A stretch of 64,000 nt of DNA from Peribacillus sp. ACCC06369 (GTDB taxonomy: Bacteria; Bacillota; Bacilli; Bacillales; DSM-1321). The stretch is taken from assembly GCF_030348945.1 (NCBI RefSeq), contig NZ_JAUCEN010000002.1:3968001-4032000 (forward strand), given 5' to 3'. The position numbers were made by a program, and so were the translations under genes. Positions 1 through 9,846 of the stretch are shown here, piece by piece (position 1 is the stretch's first letter; each line of letters starts with the position of its first letter). The notes beneath the pieces are model-generated. The model did not search any database and was not told the origin of the DNA. It was given only the letters and a program-made list of their open reading frames with translations.

Positions 1-2043
1 GAAAAACGCTCCATCGAAATCCTATCTGTCAGTCTGGCAAAAGAAGATGGATATGAAGAGAAAGATTTAAAGAATGATGATTTAAAAGCTCAATATCTAG
101 CACTTGCCGACCGTAAGCTGCGCCAAAATGGCTATAAGGTTTATACGACCGTCAACAAAAAGATTTATGACAAGATGCAGGAAGTAACGAAAAACTATCC
201 GAATTTCGGGTACGATAAACTGGCGCAAGTCCCCGACCCGGATACGAAGGAAATGAAGACCGTGAGCCAGCCCGTAGAGGCCGGAGCGATTCTTATCGAG
301 AATAAAACAGGGAAAATCATCAGTTTCGTAGGCGGGCGTGATTTCAAGCGGGAACAGACGAACCACGCCACCGCATCATTGCGCTCGAACGGATCAACGA
401 TGAAGCCGCTGGTGATATATGGTCCAGGCATCGAGCTAGGCAAGATCTCGCCTGGCAGCGTATCGGCCAACGTGCCGATCTCCATTCCAACAGGCGGCAA
501 ACCGTGGAGTCCAGGAAACTATGGCGGCGGCAGCTATACGGGAGTATCGACTGCCCGCGAGGCCCTGAAGAATTCCTATAACATCCCGGCAGCGCTCTTT
601 TACAAGAAAATCATCAACCTGAGCCCGGCTTCGTATTTGGAAAAAATGGGCTTCTCCACCGTGACGAAAGGGGATTACTCCAATCTTGCCATGTCATTAG
701 GTGCGATGGAAAAAGGTGTAACCGTTGAAGAAAACGTCAATGCATATGGCACTTTTGCCAATTCAGGAGAATTCATCGATGCTTATATGATCGATAAAAT
801 CGTTTCGAAAGATGGCAAAGTCATCTATCAGCATAAAGTGAAACCAGTGGATGTTTTCTCTCCGCAAGCCGCTTACCTGACGCTTGATATGATGCGTGAT
901 GTCATAAACAGCGGGACGGCGGCCTCAGTCAGGAACCGCCTTGCCTTCTCAAGCGATTGGGCAGGTAAAACCGGTACTTCACAAAACTATTGGGATGCCT
1001 GGTTTGTAGCCAGCAACCCGAATGTATCGTTCGGGACATGGCTCGGTTATGACAAGCCGAAATCCTTGCAAGGGACCTATAATGGTCTTGAATATAATAA
1101 ACGTAATATGTATTATTGGGCAGATCTGATCAATGCCGCATATAAAGTCGACCCTAAACTCATCGACCCCGATAAGCGATTTGAAATGCCGGGCGGAATT
1201 GTCAGCCGTTCCTTCTGTGGCGTTTCAGGACTGCTGCCTTCAAGCTCATGCCAAAAGGCCGGGCTTGTCAAATCGGATTTATTCATCGCGAAATATGCTC
1301 CATCCAGGGCGGATGATAGTTTCATAGATGGACAATATGTATCAGTCGGCAGCAAACGCTACGCAGCCCTTCCGCAAACGCCTGGCGAATTCACAAGCGG
1401 CGGGTTCATGTTGAATCCAGATTCATTTGCAGATATCGGATTGAGATATGTCGTTGACCCGGGATCCGTGATTCCCGGAGCCGAAAAATCAGGAAATGTC
1501 GTCGGGGCGACAGCGAAATTGAATGATAATGGCAAAGCACCGGATGCCCTATCCATAAAAAAAAGTAACGATAAGATTACTTGGGGCTTGCATCATGAAG
1601 GTGATGTCGTCGGTTATCGTGTCTATAAAGACGGCAAAAAAGTCGCGAGCATCAATGCTGGGGAGAATCTTGTTTACAAAGTCGGCTCTGGCGGTTCTTA
1701 TTATGTAACGGCCGTGGACATAGTCGGTAAAGAATCAGCCCCTTCTCAACGTGTTGAAAGCGGCGCTACAAAGAAAGTTTCAAAAGAAGATTCCACAAAA
1801 AATAAAGATGCTCAAGGAAAAGATAAAATAACTAACGAAGATAAAAAAACAGACTCAAAAGAAGTGAACGTTACACCAGAAAAGGAAAAAGTAATAGAAA
1901 AAGAGCAAGATAAAGAGCTAGATCAAGATAAAGAGCAAAACAAAGACAATACAGATAAAGAAGATCCGGAAACCGACAAAGATCAAAACACAGTCAACGA
2001 TAAAGAACAGGACACGGATAAAGCTGAAGAAGAGGAAGAATGA
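1..2043 (+). CDS. Class A penicillin-binding protein, C-terminal part (5' end outside window)
   Basis: The reading frame is open from base 1, so the start and probably the glycosyltransferase domain lie upstream. The visible part is the transpeptidase that cross-links peptidoglycan outside the membrane. Its motifs are in order: STMK with the catalytic serine (394-405), SYN (574-582) and KTG (967-975). A fibronectin-III-like module follows at about 1540-1750. The tail (about 1770-2040) is a low-complexity K/E/D/Q-rich segment of a kind common in Bacillaceae PBPs, probably disordered in the wall. A strong hairpin follows the stop. It could be a PBP1A/1B or PBP2D type; the missing N-terminus prevents finer naming. 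Confidence 0.93.
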   Translation, partial: EKRSIEILSVSLAKEDGYEEKDLKNDDLKAQYLALADRKLRQNGYKVYTTVNKKIYDKMQEVTKNYPNFGYDKLAQVPDPDTKEMKTVSQPVEAGAILIENKTGKIISFVGGRDFKREQTNHATASLRSNGSTMKPLVIYGPGIELGKISPGSVSANVPISIPTGGKPWSPGNYGGGSYTGVSTAREALKNSYNIPAALFYKKIINLSPASYLEKMGFSTVTKGDYSNLAMSLGAMEKGVTVEENVNAYGTFANSGEFIDAYMIDKIVSKDGKVIYQHKVKPVDVFSPQAAYLTLDMMRDVINSGTAASVRNRLAFSSDWAGKTGTSQNYWDAWFVASNPNVSFGTWLGYDKPKSLQGTYNGLEYNKRNMYYWADLINAAYKVDPKLIDPDKRFEMPGGIVSRSFCGVSGLLPSSSCQKAGLVKSDLFIAKYAPSRADDSFIDGQYVSVGSKRYAALPQTPGEFTSGGFMLNPDSFADIGLRYVVDPGSVIPGAEKSGNVVGATAKLNDNGKAPDALSIKKSNDKITWGLHHEGDVVGYRVYKDGKKVASINAGENLVYKVGSGGSYYVTAVDIVGKESAPSQRVESGATKKVSKEDSTKNKDAQGKDKITNEDKKTDSKEVNVTPEKEKVIEKEQDKELDQDKEQNKDNTDKEDPETDKDQNTVNDKEQDTDKAEEEEE

Positions 2044-2059
2044 CACTCTTTTGAAGTAA

Positions 2060-2093
2060 AACAGGCTGTCGGGGATGACCCGGCAGCCTGTTT
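2060..2093 (+). terminator. Intrinsic terminator after the PBP gene
   Basis: A GC-rich stem begins AACAGGCTG and ends CAGCCTGTTT, with an inner CGGG/CCCG pairing, 20 bases after the PBP stop. Confidence 0.8.
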
Positions 2094-2136
2094 CATTTAA
2101 TCTCCCACACTGGTTTGGCGAATGACCCAAACTCCC

Positions 2137-2172
2137 AAAAAGGCATCCATGCAATGACATGGATGCCTTTTT
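2137..2172 (-). terminator. Intrinsic terminator of acsA
   Basis: A perfect stem AAAAAGGCATCCATG pairs with CATGGATGCCTTTTT around a 6-base loop, 31 bases past the acsA stop. The A and T tracts on both sides would let it work on either strand. Confidence 0.85.
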
Positions 2173-2203
2173 ACCTTCTCAATAATCAGTATGACTCAGC
2201 TTT

Positions 2204-3922
2204 TCAATCCTCCATCGAGGATAAATCACCAGTTGGCAGATCAAGTTCCCAAGCTTTCAAGACACGGCGCATGATTTTTCCGCTCCTTGTTTTAGGAAGC
2301 TTATCCCTGAATTCAATTTCACGCGGCGCTGCATGTGCTGCGAGACCATTCTTTACAAATTGACGAATTTCTTCAATCAGCTCATCGTTTGCATCGTATC
2401 CGTCACGGAGGGCGATAAACGCTTTGATTATTTCTCCCCGAACTGGGTCCGGCTTACCGATGACCCCTGCTTCAGCTACGGCCGGATGCTCGACCAACTT
2501 GCTTTCCACTTCGAAAGGTCCGACTCTTTCCCCTGCCGTCATGATGACATCATCAACCCGGCCTTGGAACCAGAAATACCCTTCTTCATCCATATAAGCG
2601 GAATCTCCAGAAACATACCAATCACCCGGCATAAAATAAGATTCATATTTTGATTCATTCTTCCAGATGGTCTTCATCATCGAAGGCCATCCTTTCTTGA
2701 TGGCAAGGTTCCCCATTCTATGCGGAGGAAGCTCGTTGCCCTGATCATCCACTATTGCCGCTTTCACACCCGGAATCGGTTTACCCATCGAGCCCGGTTT
2801 GATTTCCAGGCAAGGATAATTGCAGATTACCTGAGCCCCGGTCTCCGTCATCCACCATGTATCATGGATACGGTGATTGAATACCTTCATTCCCCAGCGC
2901 ACCACTTCCGGGTTCAACGGTTCACCGACACTTAAAACATGGCGGAGAGAACTCAAATCGAACCGTTTAACGATTTCGTCACCTGCGCCCATCAGCATCC
3001 TGAAGGCAGTCGGGGCACTATACCATACAGTGACACCGAAGTCTTCCAGGGTCTTATACCAGGATTCAGGCTTGAATCGCCCGCCTACAATGACATTCGA
3101 GGTGCCTGTTAGCCACGGTCCAAAGATACCGTAAGACGTCCCTGTCACCCATCCAGGATCCGCTGTGCACCAATACACGTCCTCTTCCTGCAAATCAAGG
3201 ACCCATCTTGCCGTTTGATAATGCTGGATCATCGCATTATGAACGTGAAGTACGCCTTTTGGTTTTCCCGTGGAACCGGAAGTATAGTGAAGAATCAGTC
3301 CGTCATTCCGATCCACCCATTCAATTTCGAATTTTTTGTCCGCTTCTTTTAATTTTTTGTTGAAGTGATGATACTTTCCTTCTTCTTTTACATTTTCCCC
3401 CACTAAGAAAATATGTTTTAAATGGGGTAATTCCTCTACTGGGACCCGCGACAAAAGCTCCGGGGTCGTCACTATCACACTTGCCTCACTATCTTCAAGG
3501 CGATCCCTTATCGCACCTTCCATGAAGGCTTCGAACAACGGACCCACGACCGCCCCCGTTTTAATCGCACCCAACAATGCAAAATAAAGCTCCGGGGAGC
3601 GTGGCATGAAGATGAAAACACGATCACCTTTTTCCACATTGGCAATGTTCTTGAACACATTGGCCGCTTGGTTCGTATAATCTTTCATTTCCTTGAATGT
3701 ATACTTTTCATTTCTTTTATCGTCTTTGTAATAAAGGGCGACTTTGTTCTTTTTGTATGTTTCGACATGGCGGTCAATGGCTTCATACGCAAGATTCACT
3801 TTACCGGTTTCAGACCAGGAGAATTCCTTTTCCGTCTCAGACCAGTCAAACTTATTGTATTTCTCATCGTAATTCTTTAAATTAAAATTACCTTCCACTA
3901 CTGGCAGCACTTTCACATTCAT
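2204..3922 (-). CDS. acsA: Acetyl-CoA synthetase (AMP-forming)
   Basis: It activates acetate to acetyl-CoA through acetyl-AMP in the cytoplasm. The 572-residue product has the length of B. subtilis AcsA. It carries the adenylate-forming-enzyme signature YTSGSTGKPKG in the middle and the C-terminal PKTRSGKIMRR loop, whose lysine (K549) is the residue reversibly acetylated by AcuA and deacetylated by AcuC in B. subtilis. A longer open frame runs upstream to 4051. The ATG at 3922 is chosen because a GGGGGA ribosome site sits just before it, the homologue starts there, and a sigma-A promoter lies at 3959-3987. It is divergent from acuABC, the same arrangement as in B. subtilis. Confidence 0.97.
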   Translation of the reverse strand: MNVKVLPVVEGNFNLKNYDEKYNKFDWSETEKEFSWSETGKVNLAYEAIDRHVETYKKNKVALYYKDDKRNEKYTFKEMKDYTNQAANVFKNIANVEKGDRVFIFMPRSPELYFALLGAIKTGAVVGPLFEAFMEGAIRDRLEDSEASVIVTTPELLSRVPVEELPHLKHIFLVGENVKEEGKYHHFNKKLKEADKKFEIEWVDRNDGLILHYTSGSTGKPKGVLHVHNAMIQHYQTARWVLDLQEEDVYWCTADPGWVTGTSYGIFGPWLTGTSNVIVGGRFKPESWYKTLEDFGVTVWYSAPTAFRMLMGAGDEIVKRFDLSSLRHVLSVGEPLNPEVVRWGMKVFNHRIHDTWWMTETGAQVICNYPCLEIKPGSMGKPIPGVKAAIVDDQGNELPPHRMGNLAIKKGWPSMMKTIWKNESKYESYFMPGDWYVSGDSAYMDEEGYFWFQGRVDDVIMTAGERVGPFEVESKLVEHPAVAEAGVIGKPDPVRGEIIKAFIALRDGYDANDELIEEIRQFVKNGLAAHAAPREIEFRDKLPKTRSGKIMRRVLKAWELDLPTGDLSSMED

Positions 3923-4270
3923 ACGACAAACTCCCCCTTTATTCGGCTCTATATTTTCATTATAGTATAAGAAACAAATTATCTCAATTTTTAAAATATT
4001 GAAACCTTCCATATTAGGGAAATTCCTTCTTGGCCTAATTTTGAAAAACACAGGTATATTGGTATAGTTAAGATGACTTCATAGCGACGGCGGGTATATG
4101 AGAAGTACTGTAACAAAAGATTCATATATGCCTTGAACTTTCTGAATTATGCCACTTGTTTTTAAGTATAATTAATGTAGGCTTTCGATTCGTTCAGTTT
4201 TAATAGCAATGCTCCTTATGCTTCGGAATGCGAGAGTGTAAGATTACTATATAATGAGGGTGGTGATAGA
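3923..4270. other. acsA/acuA divergent intergenic region
   Basis: This 348-bp region holds the acsA promoter (3959-3987, minus strand) and the acuA leader with ribosome site GGGTGGTGA. TATAAT-like hexamers for acuA occur at 4167-4172 and about 4251, neither with a convincing -35. I saw no clear CcpA cre site, although B. subtilis has one here. Confidence 0.6.
3959..3987 (-). promoter_or_regulatory. Sigma-A promoter of acsA
   Basis: On the minus strand TTGAGA, a 17-base spacer and a perfect TATAAT lie 37 bases upstream of the acsA ATG. Confidence 0.85.
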
Positions 4271-4903
4271 ATGGAATATAATAAGACCTTTTATACCAAG
4301 GAACTGCAGACATTAAGCGGAACGCTCATCATCGAGGGGCCATTAAACGGCGAAAAGATGTCCGCTTATGAGTTTCACGAAGACTTGGTCGCCTTTCGCC
4401 AGCCTGCTTTGCAGCATAAAGCGTTAATAGAGATTGCAGACTTGCCTGAGGGCAGGATCTTCATCGCCCGTGAAAATGAAACGATCGTGGGTTATGTAAC
4501 TTATTTATATCCCGATCCCTTGGAGCGCTGGTCGGAAATCGAGATGGAGGATCTGATTGAACTTGGTGCAATCGAGGTCATCCCTAAATACCGGGGTGCC
4601 TCCGTAGGGAAGAACTTAATCCGCCTTTCCATGGAAGACGATTCGGTTGAAGACTTCATCATCATCACCACTGAATACTATTGGCATTGGGACTTGAAAG
4701 GGACAGGGCTGAATATTTGGGACTATCGCAAGGTCATGGAAAAAATGATGAGTGCCGGCGGCTTGGTCTACTTTGCAACGGATGATCCTGAAATCAGTTC
4801 CCACCCGGCCAACTGCCTGATGGCCCGTATTGGCAAAAGAGTGCCGCCCGAATCCATCCAGAAATTCGACCAATTGCGTTTCATGAATCGGTATATGTAT
4901 TAA
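4271..4903 (+). CDS. acuA: Acetoin utilization protein AcuA, GNAT protein acetyltransferase
   Basis: It is a GNAT-family lysine acetyltransferase that inactivates acetyl-CoA synthetase by acetylating its C-terminal lysine. At 210 residues it matches the B. subtilis protein. A central stretch IEVIPKYRGASVGKNL is the acetyl-CoA-binding motif A (R/Q-x-x-G-x-G/A-like). It is the first gene of acuABC, 26 bases before acuB. The ATG is preceded by GGGTGGTGA. Its substrate is encoded divergently next door, so enzyme and regulator are physically paired. Confidence 0.95.
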   Translation: MEYNKTFYTKELQTLSGTLIIEGPLNGEKMSAYEFHEDLVAFRQPALQHKALIEIADLPEGRIFIARENETIVGYVTYLYPDPLERWSEIEMEDLIELGAIEVIPKYRGASVGKNLIRLSMEDDSVEDFIIITTEYYWHWDLKGTGLNIWDYRKVMEKMMSAGGLVYFATDDPEISSHPANCLMARIGKRVPPESIQKFDQLRFMNRYMY

Positions 4904-4929
4904 AGAGGTGAAAAAGAGGAGGAAGGAAA

Positions 4930-5580
4930 ATGATTGTTGAAACAATAATGAATGAGGATATCATCACCCTCACTCCAACGGATACAATTCATAGCGCTGT
5001 CATGATCATCAAGGAGAAGCGAATTCGCCATATCCCCATTGTCGATGACAGCTTTCAACTTGTGGGATTAGTCAGCGACCGTGATATACGGGATGCTGCC
5101 CCTTCTATATTCCGCACCGCAGAATACAAAAGTGATTTACAAAAACCACTATCGAGCATCATGAGAACGGATATAATCACAGGTCACCCGTTAGATTTCG
5201 TGGAAGAAATCGGGGCTGTTTTTTGTGATAACAATATCAGCTGCCTTCCAATTTTAAAAGGAAGGAAGTTAGTCGGCATCATAACCGGTTCTGATTTACT
5301 TCATTCATACGTTGAGTTGACAGGAGTCAATCAGCCCGGTTCCCAAATCGAAATTAAAATCCCGGATAAGGCAGGTACCCTTCATGATATTGCCCATATT
5401 TTCAAAAGGCGCAATTCGAATATCCTGAGCACTCTCGTTTACCCGGATAAAGATGGGACCGATTATAAGATTCTTGTTATTCGTGTGCAGACGATGAATC
5501 CATTTATGGTGGTGGAGGATTTGAAGAAAGAAGGCTATACCGTTTTATGGCCTAGTCTCCCGGGGATTTCTCATGAATGA
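4930..5580 (+). CDS. acuB: AcuB, CBS-pair and ACT domain protein
   Basis: This 216-residue cytoplasmic protein has two CBS motifs (about residues 5-60 and 75-130) followed by an ACT-like domain (about 138-210). That is the architecture of AcuB, a likely adenine-nucleotide-binding regulator of acetoin/acetate use whose biochemical role is not settled. The ribosome site GAGGAGG precedes the ATG. Its last 8 bases overlap acuC, indicating translational coupling. Confidence 0.94.
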   Translation: MIVETIMNEDIITLTPTDTIHSAVMIIKEKRIRHIPIVDDSFQLVGLVSDRDIRDAAPSIFRTAEYKSDLQKPLSSIMRTDIITGHPLDFVEEIGAVFCDNNISCLPILKGRKLVGIITGSDLLHSYVELTGVNQPGSQIEIKIPDKAGTLHDIAHIFKRRNSNILSTLVYPDKDGTDYKILVIRVQTMNPFMVVEDLKKEGYTVLWPSLPGISHE

Positions 5581-6754
5581 TGCATCCCTTTTTGTCTATT
5601 CGGATGAACTCCTCACCTATAAATTCAACGATGAGCATCCGTTCAATCAAAAACGCCTTAAACTCACGCTGGATTTGCTAAAAAAACACCATGCCATCAG
5701 TGATGATCAAATTATCAAGCCCAGAATGGCCACCGATGAAGAATTGGAACTGATCCATGATCAGCATTATGTAAACGCTGTCAGATTAGCAGGCCAGGGA
5801 AAGCTCCCCCCTGAAAAGGCCGGAAATTATGGGCTCGGAACAGAAGATACCCCAATCTTCCCGCGAATGCATGAAGCAAGCGCCTTGCTTGTAGGCGGTA
5901 CCTTGACGGCAGTGGATGCCGTCATGACCGGTCAGTCCCTGCACGCACTTAATCTGGGAGGTGGCCTGCATCACGGTTTCCGCGGAAAAGCCTCGGGCTT
6001 TTGCATTTATAACGATAGTTCGGTCGCGATTAAATACCTGCAAAAAAAATATGGAGCACGAGTCTTGTATGTCGATACCGATGCACATCATGGTGACGGA
6101 GTCCAATGGTCATTTTATGATGATCCGGATGTATGCACCCTATCCATTCATGAAACGGGACGCTACTTATTTCCCGGCACCGGCAATATTAACGAACGGG
6201 GGCAAGGAAAAGGATACGGCTATTCATTCAACATCCCGGTCGATGCGTTCACTGAAGATGAGTCCTGGCTCGAATGCTATAGCGCTTCCTTTAAAGAGGT
6301 CATTGAATTCTTCAAACCGGATGTCATTTTAACGCAAAACGGAGCCGATTCCCATTATTACGATCCGCTCACCCATTTATCTGCCACCATGAAGATTTAT
6401 AGGGAAATACCAAAGTTGGCCCACGAAATGGCCCATAAGTATTGTGAGGGCCGGTGGATTGCAGTAGGCGGCGGGGGATATGATATATGGCGCGTCGTCC
6501 CGAGGGCTTGGTCGAGGGTCTGGCTTGAAATGACGAATAATGATATTTCAGGGCCCCTAGCAAAGGAATGGCTTGAATGCTGGCAGCCTGAGTCCCCTGT
6601 TCCGCTACCAAACGAGTGGGATGACATGGAGGATATATATGAACCCATTCCGAGAAAGCCTGAAATTACCGAGAAGAATGCCCTGACGCTTGAAAAGGCC
6701 CTTTATCCCATCAGGTCTTCCAGGAAAACATCGACAAGCAATGACCAAAGTTAA
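5573..6754 (+). CDS. acuC: AcuC, class I/II-type zinc deacetylase
   Basis: It is a histone-deacetylase-like enzyme (393 residues) that removes the acetyl group AcuA places on AcsA. The active-site motifs are all present: the His dyad H133-H134 in GGGLHHGF, zinc ligands D170 and H172 in DTDAHHGDG, D259 in NGADSH and catalytic Y303 in GGGGYD. The start overlaps the end of acuB by 8 bases. The gene ends just before a strong terminator, closing the acuABC operon. Confidence 0.96.
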   Translation: MNDASLFVYSDELLTYKFNDEHPFNQKRLKLTLDLLKKHHAISDDQIIKPRMATDEELELIHDQHYVNAVRLAGQGKLPPEKAGNYGLGTEDTPIFPRMHEASALLVGGTLTAVDAVMTGQSLHALNLGGGLHHGFRGKASGFCIYNDSSVAIKYLQKKYGARVLYVDTDAHHGDGVQWSFYDDPDVCTLSIHETGRYLFPGTGNINERGQGKGYGYSFNIPVDAFTEDESWLECYSASFKEVIEFFKPDVILTQNGADSHYYDPLTHLSATMKIYREIPKLAHEMAHKYCEGRWIAVGGGGYDIWRVVPRAWSRVWLEMTNNDISGPLAKEWLECWQPESPVPLPNEWDDMEDIYEPIPRKPEITEKNALTLEKALYPIRSSRKTSTSNDQS

Positions 6755-6788
6755 CCAAAAGATCGTTGAAAAACGATCTTTTTTGGTT
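6753..6788 (+). terminator. Terminator of acuABC
   Basis: The stem AACCAAAAGATCGTT pairs with AACGATC followed by a T-rich run; it begins at the acuC stop codon. Confidence 0.8.
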
Positions 6789-6810
6789 GTGAATATATTT
6801 GAAAAACAAA

Positions 6811-6835
6811 AGAGAGTGCCCTCGGGACACTCTCT
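6811..6835 (-). terminator. Terminator of ccpA
   Basis: AGAGAGTG pairs with CACTCTCT around a GC-rich loop. On the minus strand it is followed by TTTTGTTTTTC, and it lies just after the ccpA stop. Confidence 0.75.
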
Positions 6836-6843
6836 AAACCAGA

Positions 6844-7845
6844 TTATTTCGTGGATTGACGATTTTCAATCCGATGTGGCAGGATCACTTCATGCCCTTC
6901 CTCCACTTGTTCTTTATTCATCAACTTTGTCAGAAGCCTCATAGCAACCGCACCAATATCATATAATGGTTGAACGATCGTCGTGATTTGCGGACGCACC
7001 ATCAATGTCAATCTCGTGTTATCGAAGCTGATCACTTCAAAGTCTTCCGGTACATTATACCCTTTGTCCTGTGCGGCATGGACAATTCCAAGCGCCATTT
7101 CATCAGCACCGGCGATGAATGCCGTCGGTTTCTCTTCAGTTTCCAGGGACTTTTCAAAAGACTCAATTCCTGAATCATATGTATAATCGCCTTCAATAAT
7201 ATACCTTTCATCAAATGAAAGCCCAGCTTCTTTCAATCCTCTTTTATAACCAGCCAATTTCTTTTCATTAATCAGCGCGGAAGGGTTTCCGCTTACAAAA
7301 GCGATATGCTTGTGGCCATTTTTAGCGAAGAAGGTCACTGCGTCGAATGCCGCCGCCTCATAATCAATATTAACCGATGGGACTTGCCCGCTTTCATCCA
7401 CCGAGCCTGCCAGAACGATTGGAACCGGTGAATTCGTAAACTCTTTGACATGCTCATCAGAAATGTTACCGCCCATGAATACGATACCATCCACTTGTTT
7501 TCCAAGCATCGTATTCAACAAATGGAATTCCTTATCTATATTCTCATCAGAACTGCTTAGGATGATATTGTATTTATACATTGTGGCTATATCTTCTATG
7601 CCCCGTGCCAATTCGGCAAAAAAGATGCTCGAGATATCCGGAATAATGACCCCGACTGTAGTCGTTTTCTTGCTTGCAAGACCCCTTGCCACTGCATTGG
7701 GACGGTACCCTAACTTCTCAATCACATCCGAAACTTTCTTTCTTGTTGCAGGCTTTACATTTGGATTCCCGTTAACTACGCGGGAAACGGTGGCCATGGA
7801 AACATTCGCCTCACGCGCCACATCATAAATGGTTATATTATTCAT
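6844..7845 (-). CDS. ccpA: Catabolite control protein A (LacI/GalR family)
   Basis: This is the master regulator of carbon catabolite repression; it binds cre sites with HPr(Ser46-P) as corepressor. The 333 residues show an N-terminal LacI helix-turn-helix ([20 protein letters not shown]) and hinge helix, then a periplasmic-binding-protein-like core starting near [10 protein letters not shown]. Length and sequence match CcpA. The ATG has a GGAGG site upstream. It lies between acuABC and aroA as in B. subtilis, next to genes it is known to regulate there (acsA, acuABC). Confidence 0.97.
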   Translation of the reverse strand: MNNITIYDVAREANVSMATVSRVVNGNPNVKPATRKKVSDVIEKLGYRPNAVARGLASKKTTTVGVIIPDISSIFFAELARGIEDIATMYKYNIILSSSDENIDKEFHLLNTMLGKQVDGIVFMGGNISDEHVKEFTNSPVPIVLAGSVDESGQVPSVNIDYEAAAFDAVTFFAKNGHKHIAFVSGNPSALINEKKLAGYKRGLKEAGLSFDERYIIEGDYTYDSGIESFEKSLETEEKPTAFIAGADEMALGIVHAAQDKGYNVPEDFEVISFDNTRLTLMVRPQITTIVQPLYDIGAVAMRLLTKLMNKEQVEEGHEVILPHRIENRQSTK

Positions 7846-8225
7846 TCATCCATTCCTCCATTTCTTTCATTTTTCCCATAAAAGACCCGAATTATTTCGA
7901 AAAATATTCTTTTATGCGTTTTCCTCTATAAGGAAGATTATTTCAGGAACGATCTGCCTAACAAAAAATGCAGTCCTCTCTCTTCTCAGTCAAAGATTCA
8001 ATACCCTATTCAAGTATAAAATTCACATAGATATCTCTTTATGTATGACTCAATCTTCCGAACAGTTCTCATTCTTGTTATTTATCATACGATAGTCGAA
8101 TCTTTCCTGCAATCCAATAGTGCTTATTTCGATGCTTTTTCTGCAAAAACAAGTATTTTACCATTAAAAATAGCCCTTGCCAATATGGTAAGGGCCGTAA
8201 GTAGATATTTTAAAGACTTTCCAGC
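7846..8225. other. ccpA-aroA intergenic region
   Basis: It contains the aroA terminator (8173-8195) and the ccpA leader. A weak minus-strand promoter candidate, TTGTTA-16 bases-AATAAT, lies at 7937-7964. No gene is apparent. Confidence 0.4.
8173..8195 (-). terminator. Terminator of aroA
   Basis: GCCCTT...AAGGGC stem, followed on the minus strand by TATTTTTAATGG. Confidence 0.7.
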
Positions 8226-9302
8226 TTAAACAGTTACCCAGTTCAAACGTTTAATTTCATCATAGAATTCATCAAATTGTTTGAAGTCCATTTGCTGTGC
8301 AGAATCCGATAAAGCAACGGAAGGATCCGGATGCACTTCTGCCATTACACCGTCAGCACCGATTGCAAGAGCCGCTTTAGCCGTCGGAAGTAAGAGGTCG
8401 CGACGCCCAGTGGAATGCGTTACATCAACCATGACCGGTAAATGAGTTTCTTGTTTTAAGATCGGTACAGCGGAGATATCCAGTGTATTTCTTGTTGCTT
8501 TTTCGTAAGTACGGATACCGCGTTCACAAAGGATTATGTTGCCATTTCCCTGTGACATGATGTATTCCGCTGCATGAATGAACTCTTCAATCGTTGCAGC
8601 AAGTCCACGTTTTAAAAGAACTGGTTTATTTACGGCACCTGCCGCTTTTAGCAAGTCAAAGTTTTGCATGTTGCGTGCTCCGATTTGGATGACATCGATA
8701 TGATCGATCGCCGCTTCGATATCGTTAGCACTCACGATTTCACTGATGACAGCCAAGCCGTATTCATCAGCAACACGTTTAAGTATTTGTAAGCCTTCCA
8801 AACCAAGTCCTTGGAAGTCATATGGAGATGTACGTGGCTTAAATGCACCGCCGCGCATCAATTTCAAACCTTTAGCTTTAATGACTTCCGCCACCGCAGC
8901 TGTCTGTTCATAAGATTCAACGGCACATGGTCCGAACACGAAGCTAGGGATCCCGTTACCGACTAATTCACCTTTAATGTCGATGATAGTGTCTTCAGCC
9001 TTTTGTTTTCTTGATACCAGAAGCGTTTTCTTCTGATCATCTTTTTGAAGCTCCAAGCCCAATTTGAAGATTTCTTTGAAAATATGTTTAATCGAACCAA
9101 GATCAAGAGGTCCTTGATGATTGGCTTCGATAAGATCCAACATTGTTCTTTCACGGACCGGATCGTAACGGTTAACACCTTGTTTTTCTTTAACGCGACC
9201 AATTTCCTGTACAAGTTCAGCACGTTGATTAATAAGATGTAATAACTGAATGTTCACATCATCCAGTTGATTACGAAGTCCATCAAGCTCTTTGTTGCTC
9301 AT
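8226..9302 (-). CDS. aroA: Bifunctional chorismate mutase / 3-deoxy-7-phosphoheptulonate synthase
   Basis: It catalyses the first step of the shikimate pathway (PEP + erythrose-4-P to DAHP). An N-terminal AroQ-type chorismate mutase domain (about residues 1-85) acts as feedback sensor. The DAHP synthase (KdsA-like) barrel follows, with GPCAVES and [16 protein letters not shown]. The 358-residue length equals B. subtilis AroA (AroG). The frame remains open upstream to 9395. The ATG at 9302 is chosen because AAGGGATGG precedes it and the homologue begins MSN. It is probably transcribed alone, with a terminator after it. Confidence 0.96.
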   Translation of the reverse strand: MSNKELDGLRNQLDDVNIQLLHLINQRAELVQEIGRVKEKQGVNRYDPVRERTMLDLIEANHQGPLDLGSIKHIFKEIFKLGLELQKDDQKKTLLVSRKQKAEDTIIDIKGELVGNGIPSFVFGPCAVESYEQTAAVAEVIKAKGLKLMRGGAFKPRTSPYDFQGLGLEGLQILKRVADEYGLAVISEIVSANDIEAAIDHIDVIQIGARNMQNFDLLKAAGAVNKPVLLKRGLAATIEEFIHAAEYIMSQGNGNIILCERGIRTYEKATRNTLDISAVPILKQETHLPVMVDVTHSTGRRDLLLPTAKAALAIGADGVMAEVHPDPSVALSDSAQQMDFKQFDEFYDEIKRLNWVTV

Positions 9303-9542
9303 TACAAATCCATCCCTTCGTTTTTTAAAATAGAAATCGGTACAGCGGAAATCTAACCCGAAAATCCCATCTGGATCCTCGATCATCCACCCCAATTATT
9401 TTATCAATGAAAAATTTAGAATATTTCATGTATGATTAAATCAATTATAAATGAAGTGTCCTTAAATGTCACTATATTTTTCTTTAATAATTAAACGCTT
9501 TTAAGCATTAAAGTTATAAATGCATAAAAGTAGGTGTTACCC

Positions 9543-9770
9543 ATGTAAGAAAAACGATTTGCACTAGCTATTGGAACACGATCCATTGTAGGAATTATAT
9601 TGGAAATAGAACAGGAAAGCTATAATATAATTGATATTTTATCTAAGAGCATTCTGAGAGATCTCCAGAAACGGTATAGCGGTATTCGGCGAAAAATTTT
9701 GAGTTACAGGTTCCTCAACTCCCAGCGTTATTAACATCCTTTCAAGAAAAGGTTTCCCCTGGAGATCGAT
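9543..9770 (+). pseudogene. Decayed remnant of an FtsA/PilM-like ATPase gene
   Basis: An ATG at 9543 is followed at once by TAA, but the frame beyond continues as a recognisable protein start, EKRFALAIGTRSIVGIILE. This resembles the actin-fold phosphate-1 motif (ALDIGT..V.G) of the long FtsA-like proteins of Bacillaceae. After about 110 bases the frame breaks. A second short stretch (about 9690-9770) gives VTGSSTP and VSPGDR in different frames, reminding one of a C-terminal beta-grasp end. The middle of the gene seems deleted. Assignment rests on motif memory; the decay itself (start followed by stop, frame breaks) is visible. Confidence 0.5.
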
Positions 9771-9806
9771 AAAAAATCCCCTGACCCATGAATGATGGAA
9801 TAATAA

Positions 9807-9840
9807 AAGGCCGGATCCCTTACCTAAGGGATCCGGCCTT
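9807..9840 (-). terminator. Terminator of the ytxGHJ operon
   Basis: A perfect 15-bp stem AAGGCCGGATCCCTT / AAGGGATCCGGCCTT with a 4-base loop, followed by TTATTATT on the minus strand. Confidence 0.9.
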
Positions 9841-9846
9841 AATCAA

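Noticed and set aside
3923..4270. Possible CcpA cre site between acsA and acuA
   Set aside because: No stretch fits WTGNNARCGNWWWCAW well by eye. A matrix scan would settle it.
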